NCBI RefSeq assembly: GCF_025961475.1
Contig: NZ_JAOQNS010000012.1
Coordinates: forward strand, 124,001 to 188,000
Direction of reading: 5' to 3'
Origin: Rhodobium gokarnense
Lineage (GTDB): Bacteria; Pseudomonadota; Alphaproteobacteria; Rhizobiales; Rhodobiaceae
DNA: 64,000 bases
Position numbers and translations under genes: made by a program. The notes below the pieces were generated by a model. The model was given only the letters and a program-made list of their open reading frames with translations. It searched no databases and was not told the DNA's origin. Shown here piece after piece: positions 34,690 to 43,527 of the stretch; position 1 is the stretch's first letter, and each line of letters starts with the position of its first letter.

Positions 34690-36395
34690 GACGTGGCTTT
34701 CGGGCCTTTGGCCGTCGCGCCGTTGCGGTCGCGGAACCGGTTGGTGATCGGATAGCGGCGGTCGCGGCCGAAATGCTTCCTTGTCACCTTGACGCCCGGC
34801 GCCGCCTGGCGGCGCTTGTACTCGGCGACATAGAGCAGGTGCTCGACGCGGTGGACGAGGTCGCGGTCGTGGCCCCTTGCGACGATGTCGTTTACCGGCA
34901 TTTCGTTTTCCACGAGCGACTGCAGGATGTCGTCGAGCACCTCATAGGGCGGCAGGGAATCCTGGTCGGTCTGGTTCTCGCGCAGCTCCGCCGTCGGCAC
35001 CTTGGTGATGATATTCTTCGGGATCACCTCGCCCGCCGGCCCGAGCGCGCCCTTCGGAAGGTACTCATTGCGCCAGGCGGCAAGGCGGAACACCTCGGTC
35101 TTGTAGAGGTCCTTGACCGGATTGAAGCCGCCATTCATGTCGCCGTAGAGCGTGGCGTAGCCGACCGAGACCTCCGACTTGTTGCCGGTGGTCACCACCA
35201 TGGAGCCGAACTTGTTGGAGACGGCCATCAGGAGCGTACCGCGGGTGCGCGACTGGATGTTCTCCTCCGTCACGTCCGGATCGCGGCCGGCAAAGAGCGC
35301 CGACAGGGCGTCGGAAAACCCTTCCACCGGCTCGGCGATCGGCACGATGTCGTAGCGCACACCGAGGGCCTCGGCGCAGGCCGCCGCATCGTCGAGGCTT
35401 TCCGACGAGGTATAGCGGTAGGGCATCATGATGCAGTGGACGCGGTCCGGCCCCAGGGCATCGACGGCCATTGCGGCGCAGACGGCGGAATCGATGCCGC
35501 CGGAAAGGCCGAGGACGACGCCGGGAAAGCCGTTCTTTTCCACATAGTCGCGAAGGCCGAGGACGCAGGCGTTCCAGTCGGAGGCGGCGCGGTCGAGGAG
35601 CGGGTCCATCGGCCCCTCCACGCAGCGCCAGGGAGCGTCCCCATCCTTCTTCCAGACGGTGAGCGCGACGACCTCCTCGAAGTCCGGCATCTGGAAGGCG
35701 AGCGAGCGGTCGGCATGGAGGCCGAAGGAGGCCCCGTCGAAGATCAGCTCGTCCTGGCCGCAGATCTGGTTGAGATAGACCAGCGGCAGGCCGGTCTCGA
35801 CGACCCGGGCGACGATCACCTGCAGGCGCAGGTCGGTCTTTTCGTGCCAGTAGGGCGAGCCGTTCGGGACCAGCAGCATTTCCGCGCCGGTCTCCATCAG
35901 GCACTCGCAGACCTCGTCGGTCCACACGTCCTCGCAGATCGGCACGCCGAGCGAGAGGCCGCGGAATTCGATCGGCCCCGGCAGGCCCCCGGCGGCAAAG
36001 ACGCGCTTTTCGTCGAAGACGCCGTAGTTCGGCAGGTCGACCTTGTAGCGGGTGGTGACCACCCTGCCCTCGTCAAGCAGGCAGACGGCGTTGTAGAGGC
36101 CGCCCTCGTCGCGCCAGGGCGAGCCGATCAGCATCGCCGGACCGCCGTCGGCGGTGTCCTTGGCAAGGTCCCGCACCGCCGCCTCGCAGGCCTCGATGAA
36201 GGCCGGCTTCAGCACCAGGTCCTCCGGCGGATAGCCGGCAATGAACAGCTCGGTATAGAGCACCATGTCGGCGCCCATGGCCGCCGCCTCGGCGCGCGCG
36301 GCCCGCGCCTTCGCCGCATTGCCGGCGATGTCGCCGACGGTCGGATTGAGCTGGGCGAGCGCTAAGCGGAAGGTGTCGGTGATCGGTTGGGTCAT
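34686..36395 (-). CDS. nadE: Glutamine-dependent NAD+ synthetase
   Basis: Last step of NAD synthesis: amidates deamido-NAD using glutamine. 569 residues. The N-terminal nitrilase-type glutaminase domain carries the Glu49-Lys118-Cys154 triad ([22 protein letters not shown]); the C-terminal synthetase domain carries the PP-loop LSGGIDSA (296-303) and [18 protein letters not shown]. Cytosolic homo-octamer by family. Translationally coupled to gltX. Full length and unremarkable. Confidence 0.96.
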   Translation of the reverse strand: MTQPITDTFRLALAQLNPTVGDIAGNAAKARAARAEAAAMGADMVLYTELFIAGYPPEDLVLKPAFIEACEAAVRDLAKDTADGGPAMLIGSPWRDEGGLYNAVCLLDEGRVVTTRYKVDLPNYGVFDEKRVFAAGGLPGPIEFRGLSLGVPICEDVWTDEVCECLMETGAEMLLVPNGSPYWHEKTDLRLQVIVARVVETGLPLVYLNQICGQDELIFDGASFGLHADRSLAFQMPDFEEVVALTVWKKDGDAPWRCVEGPMDPLLDRAASDWNACVLGLRDYVEKNGFPGVVLGLSGGIDSAVCAAMAVDALGPDRVHCIMMPYRYTSSESLDDAAACAEALGVRYDIVPIAEPVEGFSDALSALFAGRDPDVTEENIQSRTRGTLLMAVSNKFGSMVVTTGNKSEVSVGYATLYGDMNGGFNPVKDLYKTEVFRLAAWRNEYLPKGALGPAGEVIPKNIITKVPTAELRENQTDQDSLPPYEVLDDILQSLVENEMPVNDIVARGHDRDLVHRVEHLLYVAEYKRRQAAPGVKVTRKHFGRDRRYPITNRFRDRNGATAKGPKATS

Positions 36396-36502
36396 GGTCC
36401 CCGTTTAGCGCGGGGCGCGGGACGGGACAATGGGATTCGGGGGTGGGTGCGTGGCGTGGCGGGCTCATGGCCGTTAGCGGGCGGTGATCAGTCGCGGTTT
36501 GG

Positions 36503-36625
36503 TTTTGCGCTCACGGCCGAGCGCTCCCTACGCTCGCTGGCCTCCGCGGGGGCGGCCTGACCGGCCGGCGGGCGGTTGCCCTTGCGAGCCCTGCGGGCTC
36601 GTCGTTGCTCACACCAGCGCAAGAC
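36503..36625. repeat. Dispersed repeat, family R2 copy 1
   Basis: Shares GCGCTCACGG, CCTCCGCGGGG and CTTGCGAGCCCTxxGGGCTCG, in the same order, with 53655-53765. Both copies are followed directly by an R1-type sequence beginning GACTCCG-CGTCAT. Noncoding. Confidence 0.65.
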
Positions 36626-36810
36626 TCCGTCGTCATGCCGGGCGGAGCGAAGCGGAGACCCGGTATCCAATGCCCGTCTCGAAACGGTAGTCCGTCGCCG
36701 TTCAGGGTAGGACGCCACTCCACGCAAAAAACGAAGAATCCCAGCCGGCGGCATACCGCGTGGATAGGGGCAATAGGCCCCGGCTCAAGGCCGGAGTGAC
36801 GGGAGGGTGT
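36625..36810. repeat. Palindromic intergenic repeat, family R1 copy C
   Basis: Left end CCGTCGTCATGCCGGGCGG, right end CCGGAGTGACGGGAGGGTGT. The interior GGCATACCGCG and GGGGCAATAGGCCCCGG are as in the other copies. Joined to an R2 copy on its left. Confidence 0.75.
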
Positions 36811-36866
36811 CTGGCTGGCGAAAAGGCAATCAAGCCAGTCGCGTCGGGGACCGTTGGTGAGGAAGT

Positions 36867-37123
36867 GAGTCAACGGGCTCACAATCCGATTCAGGCGCGA
36901 GCGGCACCATGAGACGCTGATTCAATTGGTTCACAAATCGATTCAACGCGGGCCCGGCCCCTTGAAGAACTGATTCAAGAAGGCGGCGCAAAACGCCGGT
37001 TTTACGCCGCCAAAACCTTCAGAAAGTGATTCAAGAGCGGGCGAAAAGGCGAGTCGTTTGAATCCCTTGCCGCCCGCTCCTGAGGCGCCGATTCATATGG
37101 TTAACAAATCGATTCAACTTCGG
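36867..37123. repeat. GATTCA repeat array (CcrM-site cluster) at a dioxygenase 3' end
   Basis: Ten GANTC sites in 249 bases (starts 36867, 36888, 36919, 36940, 36972, 37028, 37051, 37060, 37090, 37111), seven of them GATTCA. About one would be expected. A 42-base unit recurs at 36911 and 37082 (core ACAAATCGATTCAAC), and a second unit begins TGATTCAAGA at 36971 and 37027. Spacings of 21, 31, 21, 32 and 62 bases are near whole helical turns. The last unit supplies the end and stop codon of the minus-strand dioxygenase gene. Confidence 0.75.
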
Positions 37124-37940
37124 TCGAAATGCCGGCCGTTTCCGCAGCGGTGCCGAAGGCAAAGCAGTCCATGGCGAGGGCGCCGTACTGCGCGGAGGAA
37201 TGGATGCGGCGGCCGATGACGTCCGGACCCGCAGCGCCGAGGGCAACGAAGATCGGCAACAGATGCTCGTCGGTCGGGTGGTTCTGCAGCGCGAAGGGCG
37301 CCTTTTCCCGGTAGTCGAGGAGGTCGTCGACGGCACCGGCAGCAAGGCGGTCGGCGAACCAGTCGGCGAAGCCCTTGACCCAGTCATGGGCCGGCCCGCC
37401 GAGATCGTCGCGGCCGTGCCGGAACGCCTCGCGCAGATTGTGGGTGAGCGCGCCGGTGCCGACGACAAGGACGTCCTCGTCGGCGAGCGGGGCCAGCGCC
37501 CGACCCATGGCGAGGTGGTGGGCCGGGTCCTCGTAGGGCTGCACGGAGAGCTGGACGACCGGCACGTCGGCGTCCGGGAAGAGCAGCTTCAGGGGCACCC
37601 AGGTGCCATGGTCGTAGCCGCGGTCGCGGACCTGATCGACGGGCAGGCCCGCGGCGGCAAGGCGTCCGGCGATGTCGCTCGCGAGCGCCGGGTCGCCCGG
37701 GGCCGGATAGACCATCTCGTAGAGCCGCGCATCGAAGCCGCCGAAGTCGTAGATCATGCCCGGCGCATCGTCGACGACGACGGCGGGCCGGCGGGTCTCG
37801 AAATGGGCCGAGACGGAGACGATGGCGCGCGGCCGCGGCAGGCTCTCGGCAAGAGCCTTCAGGTGGTCGCGGGCGGGGGTGTCGCGCAGCACCAGGTCGG
37901 GGGCGCCGTGGGAAATGAAAAGCGGCAACTGGCGGGCCAT
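37101..37940 (-). CDS. LigB/DODA-type extradiol dioxygenase (YgiD-like)
   Basis: 279 residues of the class III extradiol dioxygenase family, closest in pattern to 4,5-DOPA dioxygenase YgiD. Probable metal ligands: His10 (PLFISHGAP), His47 (SVSAHFE), the GYDHGTWVPLKLLFP histidine and GTGALTHNLRE. The substrate is probably a small catechol; proteins of this group are often annotated only from fold. The final codons (EVESIC, stop) lie inside the GATTCA repeat array, suggesting the 3' end was shaped by the repeat. Monocistronic. Confidence 0.9.
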   Translation of the reverse strand: MARQLPLFISHGAPDLVLRDTPARDHLKALAESLPRPRAIVSVSAHFETRRPAVVVDDAPGMIYDFGGFDARLYEMVYPAPGDPALASDIAGRLAAAGLPVDQVRDRGYDHGTWVPLKLLFPDADVPVVQLSVQPYEDPAHHLAMGRALAPLADEDVLVVGTGALTHNLREAFRHGRDDLGGPAHDWVKGFADWFADRLAAGAVDDLLDYREKAPFALQNHPTDEHLLPIFVALGAAGPDVIGRRIHSSAQYGALAMDCFAFGTAAETAGISTEVESIC

Positions 37941-38032
37941 GGCAGAATCCTCATGGGATCAATGGAAGCGTTCCGCCTTCAGATAGGATGCAGCCCGGCC
38001 TTCTACCAAACCCCGGGATGTGAAAACATCGT

Positions 38033-38500
38033 TCACCGGGAAGGGCCGCCCTCCCCGTCCCGACCGGTCGGAGTGGTCATCGCGGCCCGCTCGTCGGCGT
38101 CAATGGTCACGTCATATTGCGGCAGGCCGTCGCCGATCTCGTAGTAGTCGCCCTTGTCGGCAACGAAGATGTGGGCGACCGTCGAAAGCCCGGTCGGGGC
38201 ATCGAGGGTGCCGGCAAAGACCGACATGGTCTCGCCGCCCGCCGGCTCCCAGAAGAGCTGCGAGCCGCAGGTCCGGCAGAAGCCGCGCCGGGCCGTGTCC
38301 GACGCCGAATACCAGGTGAGGTTTTCGGCGCCGGTAATCGTCAGGGCGTCCATCGGGACCTGCGTCGCCGAGACGTAGTGGCCGGACTGCTTGCGGCACT
38401 GGCTGCAGTGGCAGGCGACAACCTGGCGCGCCGGGCCGGCGATCTCGTAGGTGACGGCACCGCACAGGCACGAGCCGGTGCGCTTGTCCGTGGTGTCCAT
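38033..38500 (-). CDS. GFA family protein (second paralogue)
   Basis: 155 residues. Complete zinc-cysteine set: Cys11/13 (GSCLCGAVTYE), Cys30/32/35 (CHCSQC) and Cys75/78 (CRTC). The middle part (TGAENLTWYSASDTARRGF ... GSQLFWEP) follows the canonical GFA pattern more closely than the 23.5 kb paralogue. Reaction unknown; may bind glutathione adducts. Stands alone between an extradiol dioxygenase and the DAHP synthase gene on the same strand. Confidence 0.92.
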   Translation of the reverse strand: MDTTDKRTGSCLCGAVTYEIAGPARQVVACHCSQCRKQSGHYVSATQVPMDALTITGAENLTWYSASDTARRGFCRTCGSQLFWEPAGGETMSVFAGTLDAPTGLSTVAHIFVADKGDYYEIGDGLPQYDVTIDADERAAMTTPTGRDGEGGPSR

Positions 38501-38528
38501 GTCCGTATCCCCCTTCGTGACGAGACAA

Positions 38529-38555
38529 AGGGCGCGATCGTCAGGACCGCGCCCT
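38529..38555. terminator. Hairpin between aroG and GFA gene
   Basis: AGGGCGCG (38529-38536) pairs with CGCGCCCT (38548-38555). T-rich on the plus side (CTTTTAG) and weakly so on the minus side (TTTGTC). For minus-strand transcription it lies between aroG and the GFA gene. Confidence 0.5.
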
Positions 38556-38566
38556 CTTTTAGTCGA

Positions 38567-38655
38567 ATGGCATTGACCGCGACGGATGGTGCCAGCGGAA
38601 GGGCCGTCTTACCCATATCCTCCGAGCGTTCAGACCGGAAAGTCGTCAATGCCGT
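38567..38655. repeat. About 90-base element, family R4 copy 2
   Basis: Partner of 14369-14457. Left end GGCATTGACCG, right end AGTCGTCAATGCC form an imperfect inverted repeat; the shared inner block is TCCGAGCG. Lies just downstream of the DAHP synthase gene on the minus strand. Confidence 0.6.
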
Positions 38656-38668
38656 TCGGAGTGCACGC

Positions 38669-40051
38669 CTATTGGGCCGCGATGTGGCGCTCCGGATGGG
38701 TGTCGCGCTCGCGCTTCAAATTCTCCGCGATCAGGAAGGCCAGCTCCAGCGCCTGGTCGGCATTCAGCCGCGGGTCGCAATGGGTGTGGTAGCGGGCCGA
38801 CAGGTCGTCGTCGGAGATCGCCTTGGCACCGCCCGTGCACTCCGTCACGTTGGAGCCGGTCATCTCGATGTGGATACCGCCGGCGTGGGTGCCTTCGGCG
38901 CGGTGGACGGCGAAGAAGTTCTCCACCTCGGCCAGCACACGGTCGAACGGCCGCGTCTTGAAGCCGGAATTGGCCTTCACCGTGTTGCCGTGCATCGGAT
39001 CGCAGGACCACAGCACCTTGCGGCCCTCGCGCTCCACGGCGCGGATGAGCTGCGGCAGGTGGTCGAACACCTTGTCGGCGCCGAAGCGCGAGATCAGCGT
39101 CAGCCGGCCCGGCTCGTTGGCCGGGTTGAGGACGTCGATCAGCCGGATCAGGTCCTCCGGGTCGAGCGAGGGCCCGCATTTCAGGCCGATCGGGTTCTTC
39201 ACGCCGCGGGCGAACTCGATATGGGCGTGGTCGATCTGGCGGGTGCGGTCGCCGATCCAGATCATGTGGCCGGACGTGGCGTAGTACTCGCCGCTGGTGG
39301 AATCGATCCGGGTCAGCGCCTGCTCGTAGCCAAGAAGAAGGGCCTCGTGGCTGGTGAACAGGTCGGTGGAGCGGAGCTGCGCGGTGCTGTCCGGATCGAC
39401 GCCGCAGGCGCGCATGAAGGCCAGCGTCTCGGTGATGCGGTCGGCGATCACCTGGTAGCGGCTCGACTGCGGGCTGCCCTTGACGAAGCCCAGCGTCCAC
39501 TGGTGCACGTGGTCGAGATTGGCATAGCCGCCCTGGGCGAAGGCGCGCAAGAGGTTCAGCGTCGCCGCCGCCTGGCGGTAGGCCATGACCATGCGCCGCG
39601 GATCGGGCTCGCGGGAGTCCGCGTCGAAGGCGATGTCGTTGACGATGTCGCCGCGATAGCTCGGCAGCTCCAGCTCGCCCTGGGTCTCGAAGGCGGCGGA
39701 GCGGGGCTTGGCGAACTGGCCGGCGATGCGGCCGACCTTCACCACCGGCGAGGCGGCGGCATAGGTGAGCACGACCGCCATCTGCAGGAAGACGCGGAAG
39801 AAGTCGCGAATCCCGTCGGCATGGTGTTCGGCGAAGCTTTCGGCGCAATCGCCGCCCTGGAGCAGGAAACCGTGGCCACTGGCGACCTGAGCGAGTGCCG
39901 CCTTCAGTTTGCGGGCCTCACCTGCAAAAACCAGCGGCGGAAAGGTCGACAGAAGCTTCTCGACCTCGGCAAGGCTCTCCTTGTCCGCATAGTCCGGCAT
40001 CTGCTGGACCGGTTTTTCGCGCCAACTTGCAGGGCTCCACTGGGTATTCAT
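38669..40051 (-). CDS. aroG: Class II 3-deoxy-7-phosphoheptulonate synthase
   Basis: First enzyme of the shikimate pathway: condenses phosphoenolpyruvate with erythrose-4-phosphate. 460 residues of the plant-like class II family: [17 protein letters not shown] start, [11 protein letters not shown], the metal/substrate segment [11 protein letters not shown], and [21 protein letters not shown] near the end. The start overlaps the stop of a 31-codon upstream ORF (ATGA), and no good ribosome site lies directly before it, hinting at coupled translation. Cytosolic; feedback control by aromatic amino acids is typical of the family but cannot be judged here. Confidence 0.95.
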   Translation of the reverse strand: MNTQWSPASWREKPVQQMPDYADKESLAEVEKLLSTFPPLVFAGEARKLKAALAQVASGHGFLLQGGDCAESFAEHHADGIRDFFRVFLQMAVVLTYAAASPVVKVGRIAGQFAKPRSAAFETQGELELPSYRGDIVNDIAFDADSREPDPRRMVMAYRQAAATLNLLRAFAQGGYANLDHVHQWTLGFVKGSPQSSRYQVIADRITETLAFMRACGVDPDSTAQLRSTDLFTSHEALLLGYEQALTRIDSTSGEYYATSGHMIWIGDRTRQIDHAHIEFARGVKNPIGLKCGPSLDPEDLIRLIDVLNPANEPGRLTLISRFGADKVFDHLPQLIRAVEREGRKVLWSCDPMHGNTVKANSGFKTRPFDRVLAEVENFFAVHRAEGTHAGGIHIEMTGSNVTECTGGAKAISDDDLSARYHTHCDPRLNADQALELAFLIAENLKRERDTHPERHIAAQ

Positions 40052-40143
40052 CTCAAGGTCCGTCCGAATGAATTGATCGGAATGCGCGCGGGGGCCGTTT
40101 TTTCCTTCGGAACGGCATTTCGTCGCGCCGCGCGGTTATACAC
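40048..40143 (-). CDS. Candidate 31-codon leader ORF coupled to the DAHP synthase
   Basis: GTG start at 40143 with AAAGGAGG at 40151-40158, a seven-base spacing: one of the best ribosome sites in the window. The frame runs 31 codons (begins [15 protein letters not shown], ends SFGRTLR) and its TGA overlaps the aroG ATG. The peptide is basic with one Tyr and one Phe, so it is not a classical attenuation peptide. The sequence GCCGTT...AACGGC inside it can form a hairpin. Likely function would be translational coupling or control of aroG. Confidence 0.5.
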   Translation of the reverse strand: MYNRAARRNAVPKEKTAPARIPINSFGRTLR

Positions 40144-40249
40144 AGGCGGACCTCCTTTGGCCACACCTGCGGGGCGAAAACGCCCTTGTCCGGCGCCGGC
40201 ATTCGCCGCCGCGCCAGCGTCTTTCGCACCCGTGTCGATCGAGCGGACC

Positions 40250-41155
40250 CTAGACCCGCCGTCGATGCGCCGCCGACGGTGTCGTCAGCGCAATGAAGAG
40301 TGCCCCGGCGACGATCAGCGCCGCGCCAACGAGCGCAGTCAGGCTGAGGCCGACGCCGAAGAGCAGGAAATCATAGACCGCGGCGAACACGAGCACCATG
40401 TAAAAAACCGGTATCACGAGGCTGGCATCGCCGAGCCGCATGGCCTGGATGAACAGCGCCTGGGCCGACACCATGACGGTGCCGAGGGCGGCGAGCAGCA
40501 TCCATTGGGAGGGCGCTGGCGCGGTCCAGACCGTTGCCGCGGCGAGCGCCGAGACGGTGGCGCCGATGGCGTTGTTGATGAGGAGAATGCGCAAGGGCGG
40601 CTCGCTGCCGCTGAGGCGCTTGATGAAGATCGCCTCCGTCCCCATGAAGGCGGCGGCGGCGAGCGCCAGGAAGGCGGACGGCCGAAACGCCTCGGTGCCC
40701 GGCTGCAGCAGGATCAGCGCCCCGGCCATGGAGAGCGCTGCGCCGGCCCATTTGCGGATCTCCGAACTCTCCTTCAGGAGCAGGACCGCGAGCGCCATGG
40801 TGACGAGCGGGCTGAGGAAGCTGATGGCCGTTGCCTCGGCCAGCGGCATGCGGGCGGCGGCGGCGAACATCGAGGTGATGCCGAGCCAGCCGCACAGCGA
40901 GCGGCCGACATGCCAGCGCCAGCGGGCGCCGACGAAGTCGGGCCGTGCGGACGGGCGGAGCGCGATGACGACGAGGAGCGCCAGCAGCGCGAAGGCGAAG
41001 CGGCCGGCGCTGACCTGCAAGGGATGGAGGCCGGCGATGCCGGGCTCGCCGACGCCGAGCACCTTGGCGATCAGCGTCGTGACGCCGACCAGCGCCGCCG
41101 AGCCGGCCATCGCCAGCATGCCGCGCGCGGTGTCGCGGAAGGTATCGGTCGTCAT
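40250..41155 (-). CDS. EamA/DMT family transporter
   Basis: 301 residues, ten membrane helices in two EamA halves. Landmarks: GLHPLQVSAGRFAFALLAL, MPLAEATAISFLSPLVTMALAVLLLKE (the conserved first-half end) and DASLVIPVFYMVLVFAAVYDFLLFG in the second half. Family members export metabolites or amino acids; substrate unknown. The gene starts MTTDTFRDTARGML and is monocistronic, separated from aroG by about 200 bases that also hold the leader ORF. Confidence 0.9.
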   Translation of the reverse strand: MTTDTFRDTARGMLAMAGSAALVGVTTLIAKVLGVGEPGIAGLHPLQVSAGRFAFALLALLVVIALRPSARPDFVGARWRWHVGRSLCGWLGITSMFAAAARMPLAEATAISFLSPLVTMALAVLLLKESSEIRKWAGAALSMAGALILLQPGTEAFRPSAFLALAAAAFMGTEAIFIKRLSGSEPPLRILLINNAIGATVSALAAATVWTAPAPSQWMLLAALGTVMVSAQALFIQAMRLGDASLVIPVFYMVLVFAAVYDFLLFGVGLSLTALVGAALIVAGALFIALTTPSAAHRRRV

Positions 41156-41380
41156 TCAGGATGTCCCGGCAGAACAGGTCGGTGGCAGGCGCGCACCGCG
41201 ATGCGACCATTCGATCGCCGGCGCGGTCTGCGTCCCAGGAAGCATGGCGAACGCCGCCAGCAATGGGCGGTGCACCCTACTGTCCGGTTTCGGATGCCGC
41301 AACCATGTCCGACGCGCGCGCCGGCCCGGCTGGCGGGGGGCGGCGCATCGGCTCGATGCGGGGTGGGCGCGCCGCCGCGG

Positions 41381-41857
41381 CTAGCCGGGGATATCCAGCT
41401 TCTGCGTGCCGTTGGCGCCGACGACCTCGATGCCGTCCGTGCCGCGGTAGTCGGTAACGTCGATCCAGATGGCGTAGGTCACCGGCATCTCCAGGCAGCC
41501 GTCTTCGACACACCCCACGACCTCGATCGCCCAGTAGTCCGGCGGCTGGACGTACACCATCGGTCGGAGCTGGATCACCATGTTCTTGCACGGCATGACG
41601 CCTGAAACCATCAAGAACCAGGTGCCCGGGACGTCGCCCGGCCAGACCTCCGAATACCCGAACGGTGCCAGCGAACAGAACGCCGTCGCCGTCGCCAGAT
41701 CGGCCTCGGACAGATCGATCCTCTTCCAGGGCATGGATGCGCTGCGGCCCTCGGCCATGGTGTTTGCCTCCCAAAGCAGGTGCCTGCGTTTCGGATCCGC
41801 GCCGCCCGGCCCTGCCGAGGCGGTCACGCCATCTACAATTTTTGATTGTAATTTCAT
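41381..41857 (-). CDS. Hypothetical protein
   Basis: 158 residues, no signal peptide or membrane helix, four cysteines and many tryptophans (SEVWPGDVPGTWFLMV, QPPDYWAIEVVGC). The even spread of beta-prone segments suggests a small beta-sandwich. I do not recognise the family. The ATG at 41857 has AAGGG six bases upstream; the first dozen codons are markedly AT-rich (AAA TTA CAA TCA AAA ATT) compared with the rest. ATG 41758 is an alternative start. It lies alone between EamA and the ccpA terminator. Confidence 0.7.
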   Translation of the reverse strand: MKLQSKIVDGVTASAGPGGADPKRRHLLWEANTMAEGRSASMPWKRIDLSEADLATATAFCSLAPFGYSEVWPGDVPGTWFLMVSGVMPCKNMVIQLRPMVYVQPPDYWAIEVVGCVEDGCLEMPVTYAIWIDVTDYRGTDGIEVVGANGTQKLDIPG

Positions 41858-41920
41858 TGATATCCCTTTTTTGTCGTGCCGACAATTGCAAGAAACCGCG
41901 GCGTGGTGGCCGACGCGACA

Positions 41921-41960
41921 AAAAAACGGGCCCGCACGCCTTGGAAAAGCGTGCGGGCCC
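41921..41960 (-). terminator. Strong terminator of ccpA
   Basis: A perfect 12-base-pair stem (41928-41939 with 41949-41960, GGGCCCGCACGC/GCGTGCGGGCCC), read on the minus strand, is followed by a seven-T run (41920-41926). About 100 bases after the ccpA stop. Confidence 0.92.
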
Positions 41961-42067
41961 TTGGGTGTCTCCTTCCGGCCGAGCGGGTGGGGAGGCGCGG
42001 GCGCCGGAGGGAGGACCGGGGTGCGCCCGGGACCGGAGACTGTCCCGGGCGCGGTCTCATCAACTCC

Positions 42068-43129
42068 TTACTTGGCGATCATGGCTTCTGGACGCGGCGT
42101 GTCGGCGGTTTCCACCGGCAGGACCGGATAGGTCACCGTCGGCATTTCGCCGGTCAGCGTCTTCAGGAACGCGGTGATGGCCTTGGTTTCTTCCGGGGAC
42201 AGATCTTCGCCGAGCTGGGCGGTGCCCATGATGGCGACGGCCTGTTCCAGATCCCAGACCATGCCGGAATGGAAGTACGGAGCGGTCAGGGCGATGTTGC
42301 GCAGCGGGCCGGCGCGGAAGACGTATTCCTCGTCCGCCGTCTGGGTCACGGCAAAGCGACCCTTGTCGTTGGCCGGCAGGATGTCGGCGCCCGGCTTCTC
42401 CACGACGCCGAACGGATAGTAACCGTCGCCGCCGACATTGACGCCGTTGTGGCAGGAGGCGCAGCCCTTGGACATGAAGAGCTGGAGGCCTTCCTTCTCC
42501 TCATCGTTGAGGACGGCGACATTGCCTTCCAGGAACTGGTCGAAGCGCGAGGCGGGGGTGATCAGGGTCGCCTCGAAGGCCTCGATGGCCTTGGCCATGT
42601 TGTCGAAGTTGACCGGATCGGCCTCGCCCGGGAAGGCGCGGGTGAAGCGCTCGACATATTCCGGCAGGCTCTTCAGGGTGGTCTCGACGCGCTTCGGCGT
42701 GGAGGCCATCTCGACGCCGGCCTGGACCGGGCCCTTGGCCTGGGCCTTCAGGTCTTCGGCGCGGCCGTCCCAGAACTGGGCGATGTTGAAGACGGCGTTG
42801 AGAACGGTCGGCGCGTTGCGCGGGCCCTTCTGCCAGCCATGGCCGATCGAGGTCTCCAGGTTGTCGTCACCGCCCATGCCGAGATTGTGGCAGGTGTTGC
42901 ACGAGATCAGGCCCGAGGAGGAGAGCCGCGGATCGAAGAAGAGCATCTTGCCCAGCTCGACCTTCTCATGGGTGACGGCGTTGTCCTTGACCGCAGGTAC
43001 TACCGACGGAATCGGCTTGAAATACTCCTTGGCCTCATTCAGCAGAGCATCGTCTGCCAGAGCTACCGAGCCTGCTGCGAGCATGGTGGCGGCAAATACC
43101 GCGCACAGCCCCGTGGCTTTCCCGAACAT
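42068..43129 (-). CDS. ccpA: Di-haem cytochrome c peroxidase
   Basis: Periplasmic enzyme that reduces hydrogen peroxide with electrons from cytochrome c. 353 residues with a signal peptide (residues 1-25, ending VALA). Two c-type haem sites: CNTCH (77-81) and CASCH (223-227). Family features: ELGKMLFFDPRLSSSGLISC, FWDGRAEDLKAQAKGP and FHSGMVWDLEQAVAIMG. A good ribosome site (AAGGAGACGAC) precedes the ATG, and two Irr-box-like sequences lie upstream. Monocistronic with its own terminator. Confidence 0.95.
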   Translation of the reverse strand: MFGKATGLCAVFAATMLAAGSVALADDALLNEAKEYFKPIPSVVPAVKDNAVTHEKVELGKMLFFDPRLSSSGLISCNTCHNLGMGGDDNLETSIGHGWQKGPRNAPTVLNAVFNIAQFWDGRAEDLKAQAKGPVQAGVEMASTPKRVETTLKSLPEYVERFTRAFPGEADPVNFDNMAKAIEAFEATLITPASRFDQFLEGNVAVLNDEEKEGLQLFMSKGCASCHNGVNVGGDGYYPFGVVEKPGADILPANDKGRFAVTQTADEEYVFRAGPLRNIALTAPYFHSGMVWDLEQAVAIMGTAQLGEDLSPEETKAITAFLKTLTGEMPTVTYPVLPVETADTPRPEAMIAK

Positions 43130-43181
43130 TGTCGTCTCCTTGTTTGGTTGCGAATTCGCATACGCTTGCGGACGGTGTGAT

Positions 43182-43198
43182 ATTAGAACCCTTCCGAA
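43182..43198. promoter_or_regulatory. Irr-box-like (ICE) site 1
   Basis: ATTAGAA-CCC-TTCCGAA resembles the iron control element TTTAGAA-N3-TTCTAAA (11 of 14 positions). It lies 53-69 bases upstream of the ccpA start and overlaps a possible -10 region. Irr senses haem status in Rhizobiales. Confidence 0.4.
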
Positions 43199-43227
43199 CT
43201 GAACGCATTGAGGGACCGCATTGACAC

Positions 43228-43244
43228 CTTAGAAACGTTCGAAT
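43228..43244. promoter_or_regulatory. Irr-box-like (ICE) site 2
   Basis: CTTAGAA-ACG-TTCGAAT also matches 11 of 14 ICE positions, 46 bases upstream of site 1. The rest of 43245-43527 is AT-richer and holds a half-site TCTAGAA at 43294 but no gene. Confidence 0.4.
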
Positions 43245-43527
43245 AAACTCCATAAACATCTACTTCAGCTATGTATTTCGATTTCATAATGGTTCTAGAA
43301 AGTGTTCATATGTCGCAGTCATTTCTTGCCATAACTGGCCCGTTTCCTGCTTAACCCTGGGCTGTAGCCGTGCCGTCCACCGATGTGAGCCCGCGCGCCT
43401 CGCAGCCGCCGCAACAGATCCCGCGGGCGCCGATATGCCATGCCTGCGGCGATCCGGAATTCGCCCGTCGCTTCAACGGGATATGCGGGCAAATTCGTGG
43501 TGGCGGCAGGCTGCCGTTTGTTGCACC

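Noticed and set aside
36867-37123. CRISPR array
   Set aside because: The repeat core is only 6-7 bases, spacers are irregular, there is no leader, and there are no cas genes in the window.
23501-38500. Recent duplication of the two GFA genes
   Set aside because: They share only the fold's cysteines and short motifs; lengths and tails differ, so they are old paralogues.
38117-41605. A 1162-codon plus-strand open frame across GFA, aroG, EamA and the hypothetical gene
   Set aside because: It spans several true genes and intergenic repeats in antisense; composition is typical of a shadow frame.
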